A DNA stretch of 64,000 nucleotides from Betaproteobacteria bacterium UBA1934 (GTDB lineage Bacteria; Pseudomonadota; Gammaproteobacteria; Burkholderiales; Rhodocyclaceae), in the NCBI GenBank assembly GCA_002337055.1, contig DDFG01000004.1:686382-750381 (forward strand). Reading direction: 5' to 3'. The position numbers and the translations under genes are program-made. The notes under the pieces were generated by a model, which saw only the letters and a list, made by a program, of their open reading frames with translations, had not been told where the DNA came from and did no database searches. Positions 18,860 through 27,484 of the stretch are shown here, in pieces; the first letter of the stretch is position 1; each line of letters begins with the position of its first letter.

Positions 18860-19130
18860 TTCTGCGAACCCGGCCGCATCCGGCGCGCCGGCTTTCGCAA
18901 CCCCACGCCAAACTCCAGCGAGGCCGGGCGTACTTCGTCCCCGCGAGGTATCTTGCGCTCCGCAGCATGACACCCCAGCCAATCCCCCGTTTCAACTATC
19001 TGGCGTCCCTCTTTCCCCGACTTCGCTGCAAGCCGCTTCTGTCATGCATCTGCAACAAAACTATTACAAAAGTATGATTCCGCAGAGAAAAAATTTTTTG
19101 CGTCGCGGCAAAAAAATGTTGTCGACATCG
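18860..19130. other. Intergenic region between lptA and phasin promoter
   Basis: No gene is supported in this 271-base stretch. It has a 12-base perfect palindrome CCGGCGCGCCGG at 18880-18891, which has no loop and no T-tract and so is not a convincing terminator. Composition shifts from GC-rich to A/T-rich toward the phasin promoter, with A- and T-tracts at 19089-19098 and 19110-19117. Confidence 0.5.
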
Positions 19131-19158
19131 TTGACACGTAAAAAAAGAATTCTATAAT
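19131..19158 (+). promoter_or_regulatory. Consensus sigma-70 promoter of phasin gene
   Basis: TTGACA (19131-19136), 16-base A-rich spacer, TATAAT (19153-19158): both hexamers are perfect consensus. Transcription should start near 19165, giving an mRNA leader of about 86 bases before the phasin ATG. This predicts strong constitutive expression, fitting an abundant granule-coat protein. Confidence 0.9.
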
Positions 19159-19250
19159 TGCCTCATGTTGCAGCGCAGCAAAATCATTCTGGCGCAACGT
19201 GACCGGCATCGCCTATATTTGATGAATAACACCACACATGGAGAATAGAA

Positions 19251-19817
19251 ATGATCAACACGCCCGAACAATTCGCTTCCGCCAACAAGGCCACCATTGA
19301 TTCCCTGCTGGCTCTCGCCAACACCGCCCTGGCCTCCGCCGAGCGCATCGCTGCCCTGAACCTGAACACCGCCCGCTCCGTGCTGGAAGACACCGTGTCC
19401 GGCGCCAAGGCCGTGATGGCCGCCAAGGACGTTCAGGAAGCCCTCTCGATCCAGGCCTCCCTGGCTCAACCGAACGTCGAGAAGGCCGTCGCCTACTCCC
19501 GCAGCGTCTACGAAATCACCGCCCAGACCCAGGAAGAACTCTCCAAGATGGTCGAAGCCCAATTCGGCGAATTCCAGAAGACCGTTGCCGGCCTGCTGGA
19601 CAAGGCCGCCAAGTCCGCCCCGGCCGGTTCCGACGTTGCCGTCGCCGCCGTCAAGAGCGCCATTGCCGCCGCCAACAGCGCGTTCGACAACATGAACAAG
19701 GCTGCCAAGCAAGTCGCCGAAATCGCCGAAGCCAATGTTGCCGCCGCAACCAACGCCACCGTCAAGGCTGTGACCGCTTCCGCCCCGGCCACCGGCAGCA
19801 AGAAGAAGTCGTCCTAA
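19251..19817 (+). CDS. Phasin, PHA granule coat protein (first copy)
   Basis: A 188-residue phasin_2-family protein, entirely helical and Ala-rich with no signal peptide or membrane span. The N-terminal 'TPEQFASANKATIDSLLALA' pattern and 'LAQPNVEKAVAYSRSVYEI' are typical of betaproteobacterial PhaP. The C-terminus is Ala/Thr-rich and ends in a Lys-rich tail (KKKSS). Phasins coat polyhydroxybutyrate granules and control their size. SD GGAGA lies about eight bases before the ATG. A paralogue follows 67 bases downstream. Confidence 0.93.
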   Translation: MINTPEQFASANKATIDSLLALANTALASAERIAALNLNTARSVLEDTVSGAKAVMAAKDVQEALSIQASLAQPNVEKAVAYSRSVYEITAQTQEELSKMVEAQFGEFQKTVAGLLDKAAKSAPAGSDVAVAAVKSAIAAANSAFDNMNKAAKQVAEIAEANVAAATNATVKAVTASAPATGSKKKSS

Positions 19818-19832
19818 TTTAGCTGTAAAACG

Positions 19833-19858
19833 GCAGGCTCCGCTTTTTCGGGGCCTGC
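19833..19858 (+). terminator. Intercistronic hairpin between phasin genes
   Basis: A 10-pair stem (GCAGGCTCCG with CGGGGCCTGC, one G-T pair) and a 6-base loop CTTTTT. The following TCCTTTC is a poor U-tract, so termination would be partial. It could instead stabilise the upstream mRNA and set the ratio of the two phasins. Confidence 0.6.
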
Positions 19859-19884
19859 TCCTTTCACACCACCCGGAGAGACAA

Positions 19885-20448
19885 ATGACCACACCCGTGA
19901 ATTTCGAGCAACTCGCCAGCGCCCAGAAGGCCAACGCTGAAGTCATGATGGCCCTGACCCGCACCGCCTTCAACGGCGTCGAGCGCCTCGCCAGCCTGAA
20001 CATCGCCGCCTCGCGCGAGTTCTTCAACAACGTTATCGCCAACGCCCAGCAACTGATGGCGGCCAAGGATGCCAAGGATTTCGGCACGATCAACGCCGCG
20101 CTGGCTCAGCCCAACATGGACAAGTGGGTCGAATACTCGCGCGCCGTGTATGACCTGGCCGCGCAAATGCAGAAGGAACTGACTTCCGTGATGGAATCGC
20201 AGTACAGCACCTTCAGCAAGAATGCCACCAGCGCCATCGAGAAGACCACTGCCTCGACCCCGGTCGGCGGCGACGTCTTCGCCGCGGCCATGAAGTCGAT
20301 GCTGAATGCTTCTAGCAAGGCTTTCGACAACATGAACTCGATGGCCAAGCAACTCTCCGACATCGCCGAAGCCAACGTTCAAGCCGCCACCGCCGCCACG
20401 ACCAAGGCCGTCAGCGCGACCAGCGCTGCCGCAAAGAAGAGCAAGTAA
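19885..20448 (+). CDS. Phasin, PHA granule coat protein (second copy)
   Basis: A 187-residue paralogue of the preceding phasin, with the same start-to-end organisation: 'TPVNFEQLASAQKANAEVMM', 'LAQPNMDKWVEYSRAVYDL', 'NASSKAFDNMNSMAKQLSDI', and a Lys-rich end. It has a good SD (GGAGAG) seven bases upstream. No separate strong promoter is visible, so it probably depends on read-through of the hairpin at 19833-19858. Same granule-coat role, perhaps at a lower level. Confidence 0.92.
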   Translation: MTTPVNFEQLASAQKANAEVMMALTRTAFNGVERLASLNIAASREFFNNVIANAQQLMAAKDAKDFGTINAALAQPNMDKWVEYSRAVYDLAAQMQKELTSVMESQYSTFSKNATSAIEKTTASTPVGGDVFAAAMKSMLNASSKAFDNMNSMAKQLSDIAEANVQAATAATTKAVSATSAAAKKSK

Positions 20449-20473
20449 TCAAGGGAGCCTCCCTTGCCCAGCA

Positions 20474-20497
20474 AACCCCGGCCAGGCCGGGGTTTTT
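20474..20497 (+). terminator. Rho-independent terminator after phasins
   Basis: AAA, then CCCCGG-CCAGG-CCGGGG followed by TTTTT: a GC-rich stem with five bases in the loop and a U-tract, 26 bases after the second phasin stop. The A-run on the other side could let it also terminate the convergent LysR gene ending at 20503. Confidence 0.9.
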
Positions 20498-20502
20498 CGT
20501 TT

Positions 20503-21441
20503 TCAGGCGTCGAATGGCGCTAAATCGTCGGGTTGCAGGTGAAGATCCGCTGCCGAGGCAAAGTGGCGCAGCAAGTGCTCGACTGCCACGCGCACGCGCG
20601 GTGCGAGAAACTGCCGATGCGGATAGTGCAGCACGATTTCCCGCTCGCCTTGCCAATGGCAGGCACGCAGCAGCGTTTGCAGTCGGCCGTCACGCAGGTG
20701 GCGCGCGACATGATGCAAACCGGCCTGAATGATGCCCCCATCCGCCAGCGCCAGATCGATCGCCGCTTCGGGTTCGGTCACCGTCAGGCGCGCATCTGGC
20801 GTCTGTTCCCGTAACTGGCCGTTTTCCCGAAACGCCCAAGCGGGCGTGCTGCCCGACCGAAAGCGCACCGTCACGCATTCATGATCGGCAAGTTCGGCCG
20901 GCGAGCGCGGCACGCCGCGCCGTTTGCAATAGCCGGGGCTGGCCACCAGCACCAGCGGCAGCGCGCACACCCGCCGCGCGATCAGGCTGGAATCGCGGAT
21001 GAGGCCACCGCGAATGCCGATGTCGAACCCTTCCGCCACGAGATCGACCTGGCGATTCTCCAGATCGAGTTCCACCCGCAATTCCGGATACTCCGCGAGC
21101 AGTGAAGGCAGGGCCGGCAGCACCCAATGTCTCCCAAAAGCGGCACCCACCGATATTCGCACCCGACCCGCCGGAACACCCGCCTTCTGGCCGATTTCTG
21201 CCACCGCCTCGTCGAGTTCACGCAAGGCGCACTCGGCGCGGCCCAGAAACGTCTCCCCCTCGGCGGTCAGGCGCAGTTTGCGCGTGCTGCGATTGAACAG
21301 GCGGGCGCCCAGGTCGGCCTCCAGCCGCTTGACGTTCTTGCTCACTGCCGCCGGTGTCAGCCCCAGCTTTCTGGCCGCCGCCGAAAGACTGCCGGCCCGC
21401 GCCGCCTCGGCAAACGATAGCACCCCTTGCAAGTTCCGCAT
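20503..21441 (-). CDS. LysR-family transcriptional regulator
   Basis: A 312-residue LysR regulator: N-terminal winged HTH ('AARAGSLSAAARKLGLTPAA', residues 13-32), a linker helix, and a C-terminal periplasmic-binding-like effector domain. ATG 21441 is preferred to the TTG 9 bases upstream. It is divergent from a quinone reductase gene with a 106-base A/T-rich gap, the classical layout for a LysR regulator and its target. The effector is unknown. Confidence 0.92.
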   Translation of the reverse strand: MRNLQGVLSFAEAARAGSLSAAARKLGLTPAAVSKNVKRLEADLGARLFNRSTRKLRLTAEGETFLGRAECALRELDEAVAEIGQKAGVPAGRVRISVGAAFGRHWVLPALPSLLAEYPELRVELDLENRQVDLVAEGFDIGIRGGLIRDSSLIARRVCALPLVLVASPGYCKRRGVPRSPAELADHECVTVRFRSGSTPAWAFRENGQLREQTPDARLTVTEPEAAIDLALADGGIIQAGLHHVARHLRDGRLQTLLRACHWQGEREIVLHYPHRQFLAPRVRVAVEHLLRHFASAADLHLQPDDLAPFDA

Positions 21442-21484
21442 GATTATCAACCAACCGTTGAAAATATATTGAATATTAGTGTAG

Positions 21485-21512
21485 TTGCGTTGAAAACATT
21501 CCGCTTTACACT
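21485..21512 (+). promoter_or_regulatory. Possible sigma-70 promoter of quinone reductase
   Basis: TTGCGT (21485-21490), 16 bases, TACACT (21507-21512), 35 bases before the gene start. Repeated TTGAA words at 21459-21463, 21470-21474 and 21490-21494 lie just upstream and could be part of the LysR site. Matches are moderate. Confidence 0.4.
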
Positions 21513-21547
21513 GTCTTCACTCCAACCCTTAACGATCGGACGACAGC

Positions 21548-22084
21548 ATGGCGCGCATTCTCATCAACTACGGCCACCGACAACCCGAGGCCTCCCAATT
21601 CAACGCTCGTTTGCTCGACGCGGTCCGCGATCTGCCCGCCGTCACCATCAACGATCTGACGCGGCACTATCCGGACCGGGTGATCGATGGCGAACGCGAG
21701 CGCGCGCTGCTCCTCGAGCACGACATCATCGTGCTGCAATTTCCGTTCTACTGGTACAGCACACCTGCCATCCTCAAGGAATGGCAGGATGAGGTGCTGG
21801 CCTACGGGTTCGCATACGGCCCGGGCGGCGAGCGGCTGCGCGGCAAGCGGATGCTGGTGGCGATGACCACCGGCGGCCCGGCGGAAGCCTATACACACGG
21901 CGGCTACAACCAATACACCTTCGAGGAACTGCTGCTGCCACTCCACGCCACCGCCAACCTCACCGGCATGACCTGGCTGCCCCCCTTCGTTTCCGCCGGC
22001 GTGCTGCGACAGAGCGCCGAACAGACCTCCGCCGACGTGGCCGCCTATCGTCAGCGGCTGGCGGGGCTTGCTGCCGGCGACTGA
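21548..22084 (+). CDS. NAD(P)H:quinone oxidoreductase / KefF-like flavoprotein
   Basis: A 178-residue flavodoxin-fold protein of the NQO1/KefF/MdaB family. Visible are the N-terminal strand 'ARILINYGHRQPEASQFNARL' (FMN phosphate region), 'IIVLQFPFYWYSTPAILKEW' (the conserved PFYWYS..A..K segment) and 'TTGGPAEAYTHGGYNQYTFE'. It should reduce quinones or other electrophiles with NAD(P)H. Divergent from a LysR regulator, likely its inducer-dependent activator. The 3' end overlaps the convergent CinA-like gene by 34 bases. Confidence 0.9.
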   Translation: MARILINYGHRQPEASQFNARLLDAVRDLPAVTINDLTRHYPDRVIDGERERALLLEHDIIVLQFPFYWYSTPAILKEWQDEVLAYGFAYGPGGERLRGKRMLVAMTTGGPAEAYTHGGYNQYTFEELLLPLHATANLTGMTWLPPFVSAGVLRQSAEQTSADVAAYRQRLAGLAAGD

Positions 22085-22842
22085 TTATCGGGACGCCATA
22101 CCCACCGAATACCGCGCAATTCCACCTCGGCGCGAATGTCGGCCATGGCCTGGTCGACACGCGCCGGAACACCTTCCACTCCCAACTCGAGATGGCGGCG
22201 CTCAGTGCCGGCGAGCGAAGGAAGCGAAAACAGGCGCAGGTCGGGGTATGCCGCAACGATGCGCTCCATCAGATCGAGCAGCGCACTCTCGTAGGCACGT
22301 TCGCCAGTCAGCCAGAAGGCTTTCTCGACAGTGGCCGCCGGTGCAAACAGTTCGGCGTAGAAAGTATCCAGCACCCATTCGATCATGGGATGCGCCATTT
22401 GCGGAAAACCCGGCACAAAGAAATGCTCCCGCATCATGAAGCCGGGGATACGGTTGAAAGGATTGGGAACAATCTCGCATCCCGCCGGAAAGGTGCCCAG
22501 CAACAGGCGCTGCGGCGTGAGGTCGTCGCCGAAACGCACCTGCATTTCACTCACCGCCTCCGGATGCAGTTGCAGATCGACGCCGAGTGCTACAGCGGCG
22601 GCTTGCCGCGTGTGGTCGTCCGGCGTGTTGCCGATGCCACCAAACGAAAACACCACGTCGCCCGCCGCAAGACTGCGCCGGAACACTTCGGTCAGCCGCG
22701 TGCGATCATCACCCACATACAGCACCCAGGAGAGCCGCAAGCCACGCGCCGCCAGCATCGCCGCCACAGCCGGAAAATGGGCGTCCTGACGCTTGCCGGA
22801 CACAATCTCGTCTCCAATCACCACCGCACCGAAATGCTTCAT
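22051..22842 (-). CDS. CinA-like molybdopterin-binding domain protein
   Basis: A 263-residue protein with an N-terminal MoCF/MoaB-like domain ('GAVVIGDEIVSGKRQDAHFP', 'VVFSFGGIGNTPDDHTRQAA') as in CinA. The C-terminal half lacks the usual CinA deamidase domain and has instead 'FFVPGFPQMAHPMIEWVLD', common to short CinA-like proteins. ATG 22842 overlaps the stop of the upstream gene (ATGA). The precise reaction is unknown. Confidence 0.82.
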   Translation of the reverse strand: MKHFGAVVIGDEIVSGKRQDAHFPAVAAMLAARGLRLSWVLYVGDDRTRLTEVFRRSLAAGDVVFSFGGIGNTPDDHTRQAAAVALGVDLQLHPEAVSEMQVRFGDDLTPQRLLLGTFPAGCEIVPNPFNRIPGFMMREHFFVPGFPQMAHPMIEWVLDTFYAELFAPAATVEKAFWLTGERAYESALLDLMERIVAAYPDLRLFSLPSLAGTERRHLELGVEGVPARVDQAMADIRAEVELRGIRWVWRPDNQSPAASPASR

Positions 22843-23612
22843 TGCTGCTCCCCGTTCAAGTACCCCGCAGGCGGCTCGTCGATCCGCCGCGCCTCTCCGC
22901 TCAACACGGCGCCCCCGCGCTCGCGCCGCAAGGCTTCCAGTCCAAAATGGATATACGCCAGCGCGGCCAACCCGGGGACCAGCAAGCCCAGCACCGGCAC
23001 GTGCGCCAACACGGCCATCAACGCCCCGAGCATGAAAAGCGAGCCGCTCTTTTCCTGGCGGATCCGCCGCCATTCTTCCGGCGTGGCATGCTGACTGAGC
23101 GCGTCGTAAGCGAAGGTGCGTCGGTTGTACCAGGCCATCAGTAACAGCGGCAACACCAGTGCGCCTCCCGGAATCAACCAGAGCGGGATGCTCGCCAGCC
23201 AGCCTGCCACGAACACCACCGCAGCCCAGACACTGTTGGCCGTGGCGGCCGCAAAACTATCGGCCCCCAGCGCAGCCAGCTCGGGATAGTGGCGTGACTG
23301 GATCAGCCTCAACAACCAGGGCATGACCACGATGGCCGCCAGCAGAGTGGCCGTCAGATAGGCCAGCGCAAAAATGACCATCCAGCCGCCGAGATAAGCC
23401 AGCAAATGCGCCAGCCAGAGCGCCCCCCAACCCGCCAGCTGCGTCATCGGGGGCAGATCGAGCAGACGCTGCACAAGCGATTGCAACCCCCAGATCGCCA
23501 GCCCTAGCCACAAACAAAACGACAGCGCCGCCGGCGCCAACAGACACGCCCAGACACGTGGTTGCGTCAGACTGGTGATGCTGCGGAGAAGCGCCAGCAA
23601 AATATCGGACAT
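22839..23612 (-). CDS. EI24-domain (CysZ-like) membrane protein
   Basis: A 257-residue inner-membrane protein with four or more long hydrophobic helices (about 25-50, 62-95, 130-165, 195-225) and the EI24/CysZ pattern ('AWYNRRTFAYDALSQHAT', 'FMLGALMAVLAHVPVLGLLV'). CysZ imports sulfate, but many EI24 proteins have no assigned substrate and no sulfur genes are nearby. ATG 23612 is preferred over the TTG 9 bases upstream. ATGA coupling to the CinA-like gene. Confidence 0.82.
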   Translation of the reverse strand: MSDILLALLRSITSLTQPRVWACLLAPAALSFCLWLGLAIWGLQSLVQRLLDLPPMTQLAGWGALWLAHLLAYLGGWMVIFALAYLTATLLAAIVVMPWLLRLIQSRHYPELAALGADSFAAATANSVWAAVVFVAGWLASIPLWLIPGGALVLPLLLMAWYNRRTFAYDALSQHATPEEWRRIRQEKSGSLFMLGALMAVLAHVPVLGLLVPGLAALAYIHFGLEALRRERGGAVLSGEARRIDEPPAGYLNGEQQ

Positions 23613-23844
23613 GGAATTCAATCACTCGCGAATCTTGCGAAAAGGCAGGGCAATCGCGCTGCCAAATGGCCCGTCGCACGCTGGCCACCCGACCGGCGAT
23701 CTTACACGACGACCGTGAACGCCGCCATTTCTCGCCCAAGGTGTTACGGGCTGGACGCGTCCGGTCGCTTCGCGTACGCTTCCGACGACACAAGCCTGCT
23801 CGCCATCGATAAAAACACGGCAGGCCCCCGGAGGACATGCCGTC

Positions 23845-24168
23845 ATGAACACGTGTTGCGCGCCCAGCCCCTGGCTCGGCCGCTGGGAGGGAAATTGGGA
23901 GATCGGCGAATATAGCGGCCGCTTCGCCCTCGTCGTCAGTACCGTCAGCGACGCGTCGGTCATCGGTGAAGCCTGGTGGTACGGCACCGCCGCGCTGATG
24001 CCCAACGAACCTCTGATCAACGCCCGTTTCGATGCAGACGCGCTGGTCGCCGAGCAACCCTGCGGGCTACGGTTGCGCATGGTGCTTTCCGACGACGCGA
24101 CGCTGACCGGCATCTGGCGATTCAACCGTTACAAGGGCAGCATGAATGCCGTGCGCTGCACGACCTGA
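23845..24168 (+). CDS. Small hypothetical protein
   Basis: A 107-residue ORF starting at an ATG with a good SD (GGAGGA, nine bases upstream). It encodes 'WLGRWEGNWEIGEYSGRFAL' and 'TLTGIWRFNRYKGSMNAVRC', a Trp/Gly-rich pattern suggesting a small beta-barrel or lipocalin-like fold. It ends 15 bases before the DUF2520 gene on the same strand. The antisense ORF (23622-24125) has weaker start signals. Function unknown. Confidence 0.5.
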   Translation: MNTCCAPSPWLGRWEGNWEIGEYSGRFALVVSTVSDASVIGEAWWYGTAALMPNEPLINARFDADALVAEQPCGLRLRMVLSDDATLTGIWRFNRYKGSMNAVRCTT

Positions 24169-24183
24169 AGGCCTCTTCCACAT

Positions 24184-25080
24184 ATGTCCACCTCTCACCG
24201 CGTCACCGTCAACCTGATTGGCCCTGGTCGAGTCGGCCGTACCTTTGCGCGTCTCATCTCAAGCCACGAAGAGTATTGCTTGCGCGCCCTGCACGGCCCC
24301 GAAGCGCTGATCGAAGCCCGCGCGTTTGTGGGCGCCGGACAGACTGCCGACCGCCTTGAAGATCTGCCTGAAGCCAATTTGTGGCTGATTGCCGTGCCGG
24401 ATAGCCTGATCGCCCCGGTTGCGCAAGCCCTGACCAATGCCGGGGTCGTTCCGCCAGGCGCGGTGGCAGCCCATTTCAGCGGTGCCGGCTCGCCCGAACT
24501 GCTGGCGCCGTTGCGATCGCAAGGCGCCAGCGTCGGCTGCCTGCATCCGGTTTACTCGTTCGCAGACCCCGAAAAAGCGGCCGCAGGCTTCGCCGGCACT
24601 GCCTGCGCCATCGATGGCGACGATGCCGCCTGTGCAATGCTCTTGCGACTGGCGAATGCGCTGGGTGGCAAACCCTTTCGCCTGAAACCCGGCAGCAAGG
24701 CTGCTTATCACGCCGCGCTCTGCATCGCCTCCAACTATCTCGCCACGCTGTCGGGTCTGGCGCTGACCAGCGCAGGACATGCCGGGTTGGACCCCGCACA
24801 GGCACTGCCGCTGATCTCCGGCTTGATGGCGCAAACCCTGGACAACATCGCCGCGCTCGGCCCCGCCGCCGCACTTACCGGTCCCATCGTGCGCGGCGAC
24901 GTCGGAACGGTGCAATCGCACCTGGAAGCGCTCGCCGAGGATCCCCCGCTGATCGCCGCATATCGTCGGTTGGGCCTTGCCACCGTCGATCTCGCCGGCG
25001 AGCGGTTGTCGCCCGCAACGCAAGCTTCGTTGCGGGCGTTGCTCAACAGCGCCGCAACCGCAGATTTCAGCGGCTCTTAA
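24184..25080 (+). CDS. Rossmann-like/DUF2520 dehydrogenase-like protein
   Basis: A 298-residue cytosolic protein with an N-terminal Rossmann domain ('VNLIGPGRVGRTFARLIS', a GxGxxG-type dinucleotide site) and a C-terminal helical DUF2520 domain ('GSKAAYHAALCIASNYLATL', with the conserved Lys/His expected of 6-phosphogluconate-dehydrogenase-like folds). It resembles pyrroline-5-carboxylate and ketopantoate reductases in layout. Substrate unknown. Confidence 0.85.
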   Translation: MSTSHRVTVNLIGPGRVGRTFARLISSHEEYCLRALHGPEALIEARAFVGAGQTADRLEDLPEANLWLIAVPDSLIAPVAQALTNAGVVPPGAVAAHFSGAGSPELLAPLRSQGASVGCLHPVYSFADPEKAAAGFAGTACAIDGDDAACAMLLRLANALGGKPFRLKPGSKAAYHAALCIASNYLATLSGLALTSAGHAGLDPAQALPLISGLMAQTLDNIAALGPAAALTGPIVRGDVGTVQSHLEALAEDPPLIAAYRRLGLATVDLAGERLSPATQASLRALLNSAATADFSGS

Positions 25081-25219
25081 GTTTTTCGCACAACTGCTGT
25101 ACTTCGGGTTCGGCAATCCAGACGAAATTGTCCCCCAGGCGAACCAGACTCACCCACAGCGTCAGGGCGTCCAGTTGCCATTGCAACCAGTGCTCCAGCA
25201 TCATCTCTTCAAGTTTCAT
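25067..25219 (-). CDS. Small hypothetical protein (50 aa)
   Basis: Starts 'MKLEEMMLEHWLQWQLDALT' and ends 'EVQQLCEKLKSR'. The ATG at 25219 has an SD-like GAGAGG five bases upstream. The product is acidic-to-neutral, helical and Trp/Leu-rich. It overlaps the end of the convergent DUF2520 gene by 14 bases. No family recognised; real expression is plausible, not certain. Confidence 0.45.
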   Translation of the reverse strand: MKLEEMMLEHWLQWQLDALTLWVSLVRLGDNFVWIAEPEVQQLCEKLKSR

Positions 25220-25441
25220 CGACGCCTCTCGTCGGCCACCGGGCAGACGCGACAGGCGCGTGTCCCGGTCGATATGAGAATAGAAGCACGCCCGAAGTCG
25301 AAAATCCACACCGGATTGGCGCCGGATGTGAAATACGCCCGCATGCGTTGCTTGCGCTGATGCACGTTCAACCTCCCGTCACACGCGCGTAACCGATTCT
25401 TGGGAGAGTAGCGATCTGTCTTCACCCAATGGAGAATCGCC

Positions 25442-27484
25442 GTGCAAAAGCACCCCAAAATGACCCTGATCTTCGCCGGCCTGCTGGCTGCCGCGTTCCT
25501 GTCCGGCTGCAACGACGGCGGCAGTTCGCCTCCGCTCATCCTGACCGGTACGACTGCGCAACTCGCATTGCTGGAAACGACCGATCTTCATACCAATATC
25601 ATGAGCTACGATTACTTCAAGCTCATCGAAGACAAATCACTGGGGTTCGAGCGCGTCGCCACGCTGATCGCGCAGGCCCGGCAGCAGTTTCCCAACAACC
25701 TGCTGCTCGACAATGGCGACACGATTCAGGGCACCGCGCTGGCGGATTACCAGTCTCTGGTCAGCCCCATCGGCTGCACCCAGACACTGGCGATGTACAA
25801 AGTCATGAACAACGTCGCCTATGATGCAGGCAACATTGGCAATCACGAATTCAACTACGGCCTACCCTTCCTGAGTCAAGTCACCGGCAGCACGCTCAGC
25901 GTCGACGGCATGCCCGAGCCGGCGGCCCAGACCAAGTGCGCCGGACCGGCGTTTCCGCAAGTGCTGGCCAATGTCTATAGCGCCAAAACGAAACAGCCGC
26001 TGTTCCAGCCCTACACCATTCTCAGCAAGACGATCACCGCCACCGATCCCAATGGCCAAAGCGTCAAGGTACCGCTCAAGATCGGCGTCATCGGCTTTAC
26101 GCCCCCCACCATTCTGAGCTGGGACAAACGCTGGCTGGATGGCAAGGTCTATACCGTCGGCGTCAAGGAAGCCGCGCAGCAGTTCATTCCGGAAATGCGC
26201 TCCAAGGGCGCCGATATCGTGGTCGTGCTGTCGCATGGCGGACTGGACGACGCGCCTTACTCGCCGACCATGGAAAACGGCAGCTATCACCTCTCGCAGG
26301 TCGCCGGCGTCGACGCCATGCTGATCGGTCACTCGCACCTGCCGTTCCCGCTGGATGCCGTCACCACCTCGCTCGCCGCGCAGTTCAAGCTGGCTGGCGT
26401 CGATGCCGTCAAGGGCACGGTCAATGGCGTGCCGACGGTGATGGGCAACTACTGGGGCAAGGATCTCGGCGTCATCAACCTCGCCCTCTCTTACGATGGC
26501 AGCAAATGGGTGGTGGACAAGACCAAGACGACCGTCGAAAACCGCGCCATCAAAAACAAGGACGGCACCTACGTCGCCGTGGCGTCCGATGTCGCCGCCG
26601 CCATCGCCACGGAGCACCAGGCCACCATCAATTACGTCAAGACACCGATCGGCTCGACCGATTTTGAAATGTCCACCCTCTTCGCCGATGTCGGCGACCC
26701 GGGCGCCATCGAACTGGTGAATCAGGCGCAGGCCGATTACGTTGCCCGTTATGTGCAAGCCAATCTGCCGCAGTACGCCTCGTTGCCGGTGCTTTCGGTC
26801 AGCGCGCCCTTCAAGAGCGGCTTTGCGGGCGGTACTGATTTCACGGACGTCCCTGCCGGCGCCATCGCCATCAACAACGCCGGCGACCTGTATCTTTACC
26901 CGAACACCATCTACGCGGTCAAAGTGGCGGGCGACACACTCAAATCCTGGCTGGAAACCGCCGCGCAACGCTTCAACCAGATCAACCCCGCCAGCACCGC
27001 CGTACAGACGCTGATCAGCACCTATCCTGGCTACAACTTCGACATGTTCACAAGCAAGGACATCAGCTACGAAATCGATGTCACCCAGCCCGTAGGCAAC
27101 CGGATCAAGAATCTGCTCTACAAGGGTGCGCCCGTCACCGCCGCGCAACAGTTCATCGTCGCCACCAACAACTACCGCGCCAGCGGCGGCGGCAACTTCC
27201 CCGGCCTAGATGGCAGCAAGACCATTTATGCCTCGCCGGACGCCAACCGCGATGTACTGATCCAGTACATCAAGACGGCCAAGACGATCACGCGCGCGGC
27301 CAACGGCGCCGACCGCAGCTGGCGCTTCACGCGAGTCACCACCGCCGGCCCGGTCGTCTTCCCGTCGGCGCAGGGCAAGCTCGCCGTCGCCCAGGCGGCC
27401 GGCCTGACCAACATTTCCGTTTATCAGGCGGACGACGGTTCCGGCAAGGGTCTCTCGCTGTATGGCATCGATCTCTCCAAGTGA
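25442..27484 (+). CDS. CpdB/UshA-type nucleotidase lipoprotein
   Basis: A 680-residue 5'-nucleotidase/2',3'-cyclic phosphodiesterase-family enzyme. GTG 25442 is preferred because an SD GGAG lies seven bases upstream. A lipoprotein signal with lipobox 'LSGC' (Cys near residue 23) places it in the envelope. The N-terminal metallophosphatase domain shows 'LLETTDLHTNIM' (metal ligands DxH), 'LLDNGDTIQGTALA', 'IGNHEFNYG' (GNHE) and 'MLIGHSHLPF' (GHxH). The C-terminal 5_nucleotid_C substrate domain follows ('GGTDFTDV', 'TNNYRASGGGNFPG'). It would scavenge phosphate and nucleosides from nucleotides outside the inner membrane. Confidence 0.92.
   Translation: MQKHPKMTLIFAGLLAAAFLSGCNDGGSSPPLILTGTTAQLALLETTDLHTNIMSYDYFKLIEDKSLGFERVATLIAQARQQFPNNLLLDNGDTIQGTALADYQSLVSPIGCTQTLAMYKVMNNVAYDAGNIGNHEFNYGLPFLSQVTGSTLSVDGMPEPAAQTKCAGPAFPQVLANVYSAKTKQPLFQPYTILSKTITATDPNGQSVKVPLKIGVIGFTPPTILSWDKRWLDGKVYTVGVKEAAQQFIPEMRSKGADIVVVLSHGGLDDAPYSPTMENGSYHLSQVAGVDAMLIGHSHLPFPLDAVTTSLAAQFKLAGVDAVKGTVNGVPTVMGNYWGKDLGVINLALSYDGSKWVVDKTKTTVENRAIKNKDGTYVAVASDVAAAIATEHQATINYVKTPIGSTDFEMSTLFADVGDPGAIELVNQAQADYVARYVQANLPQYASLPVLSVSAPFKSGFAGGTDFTDVPAGAIAINNAGDLYLYPNTIYAVKVAGDTLKSWLETAAQRFNQINPASTAVQTLISTYPGYNFDMFTSKDISYEIDVTQPVGNRIKNLLYKGAPVTAAQQFIVATNNYRASGGGNFPGLDGSKTIYASPDANRDVLIQYIKTAKTITRAANGADRSWRFTRVTTAGPVVFPSAQGKLAVAQAAGLTNISVYQADDGSGKGLSLYGIDLSK

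Noticed and set aside
23622..24125. 167-codon minus-strand ORF
   Set aside because: Low-complexity shadow; the opposite strand has a better SD and a more protein-like sequence.
25862..27148. 428-codon minus-strand ORF
   Set aside because: Antisense of the CpdB-like lipoprotein; no domain or SD.
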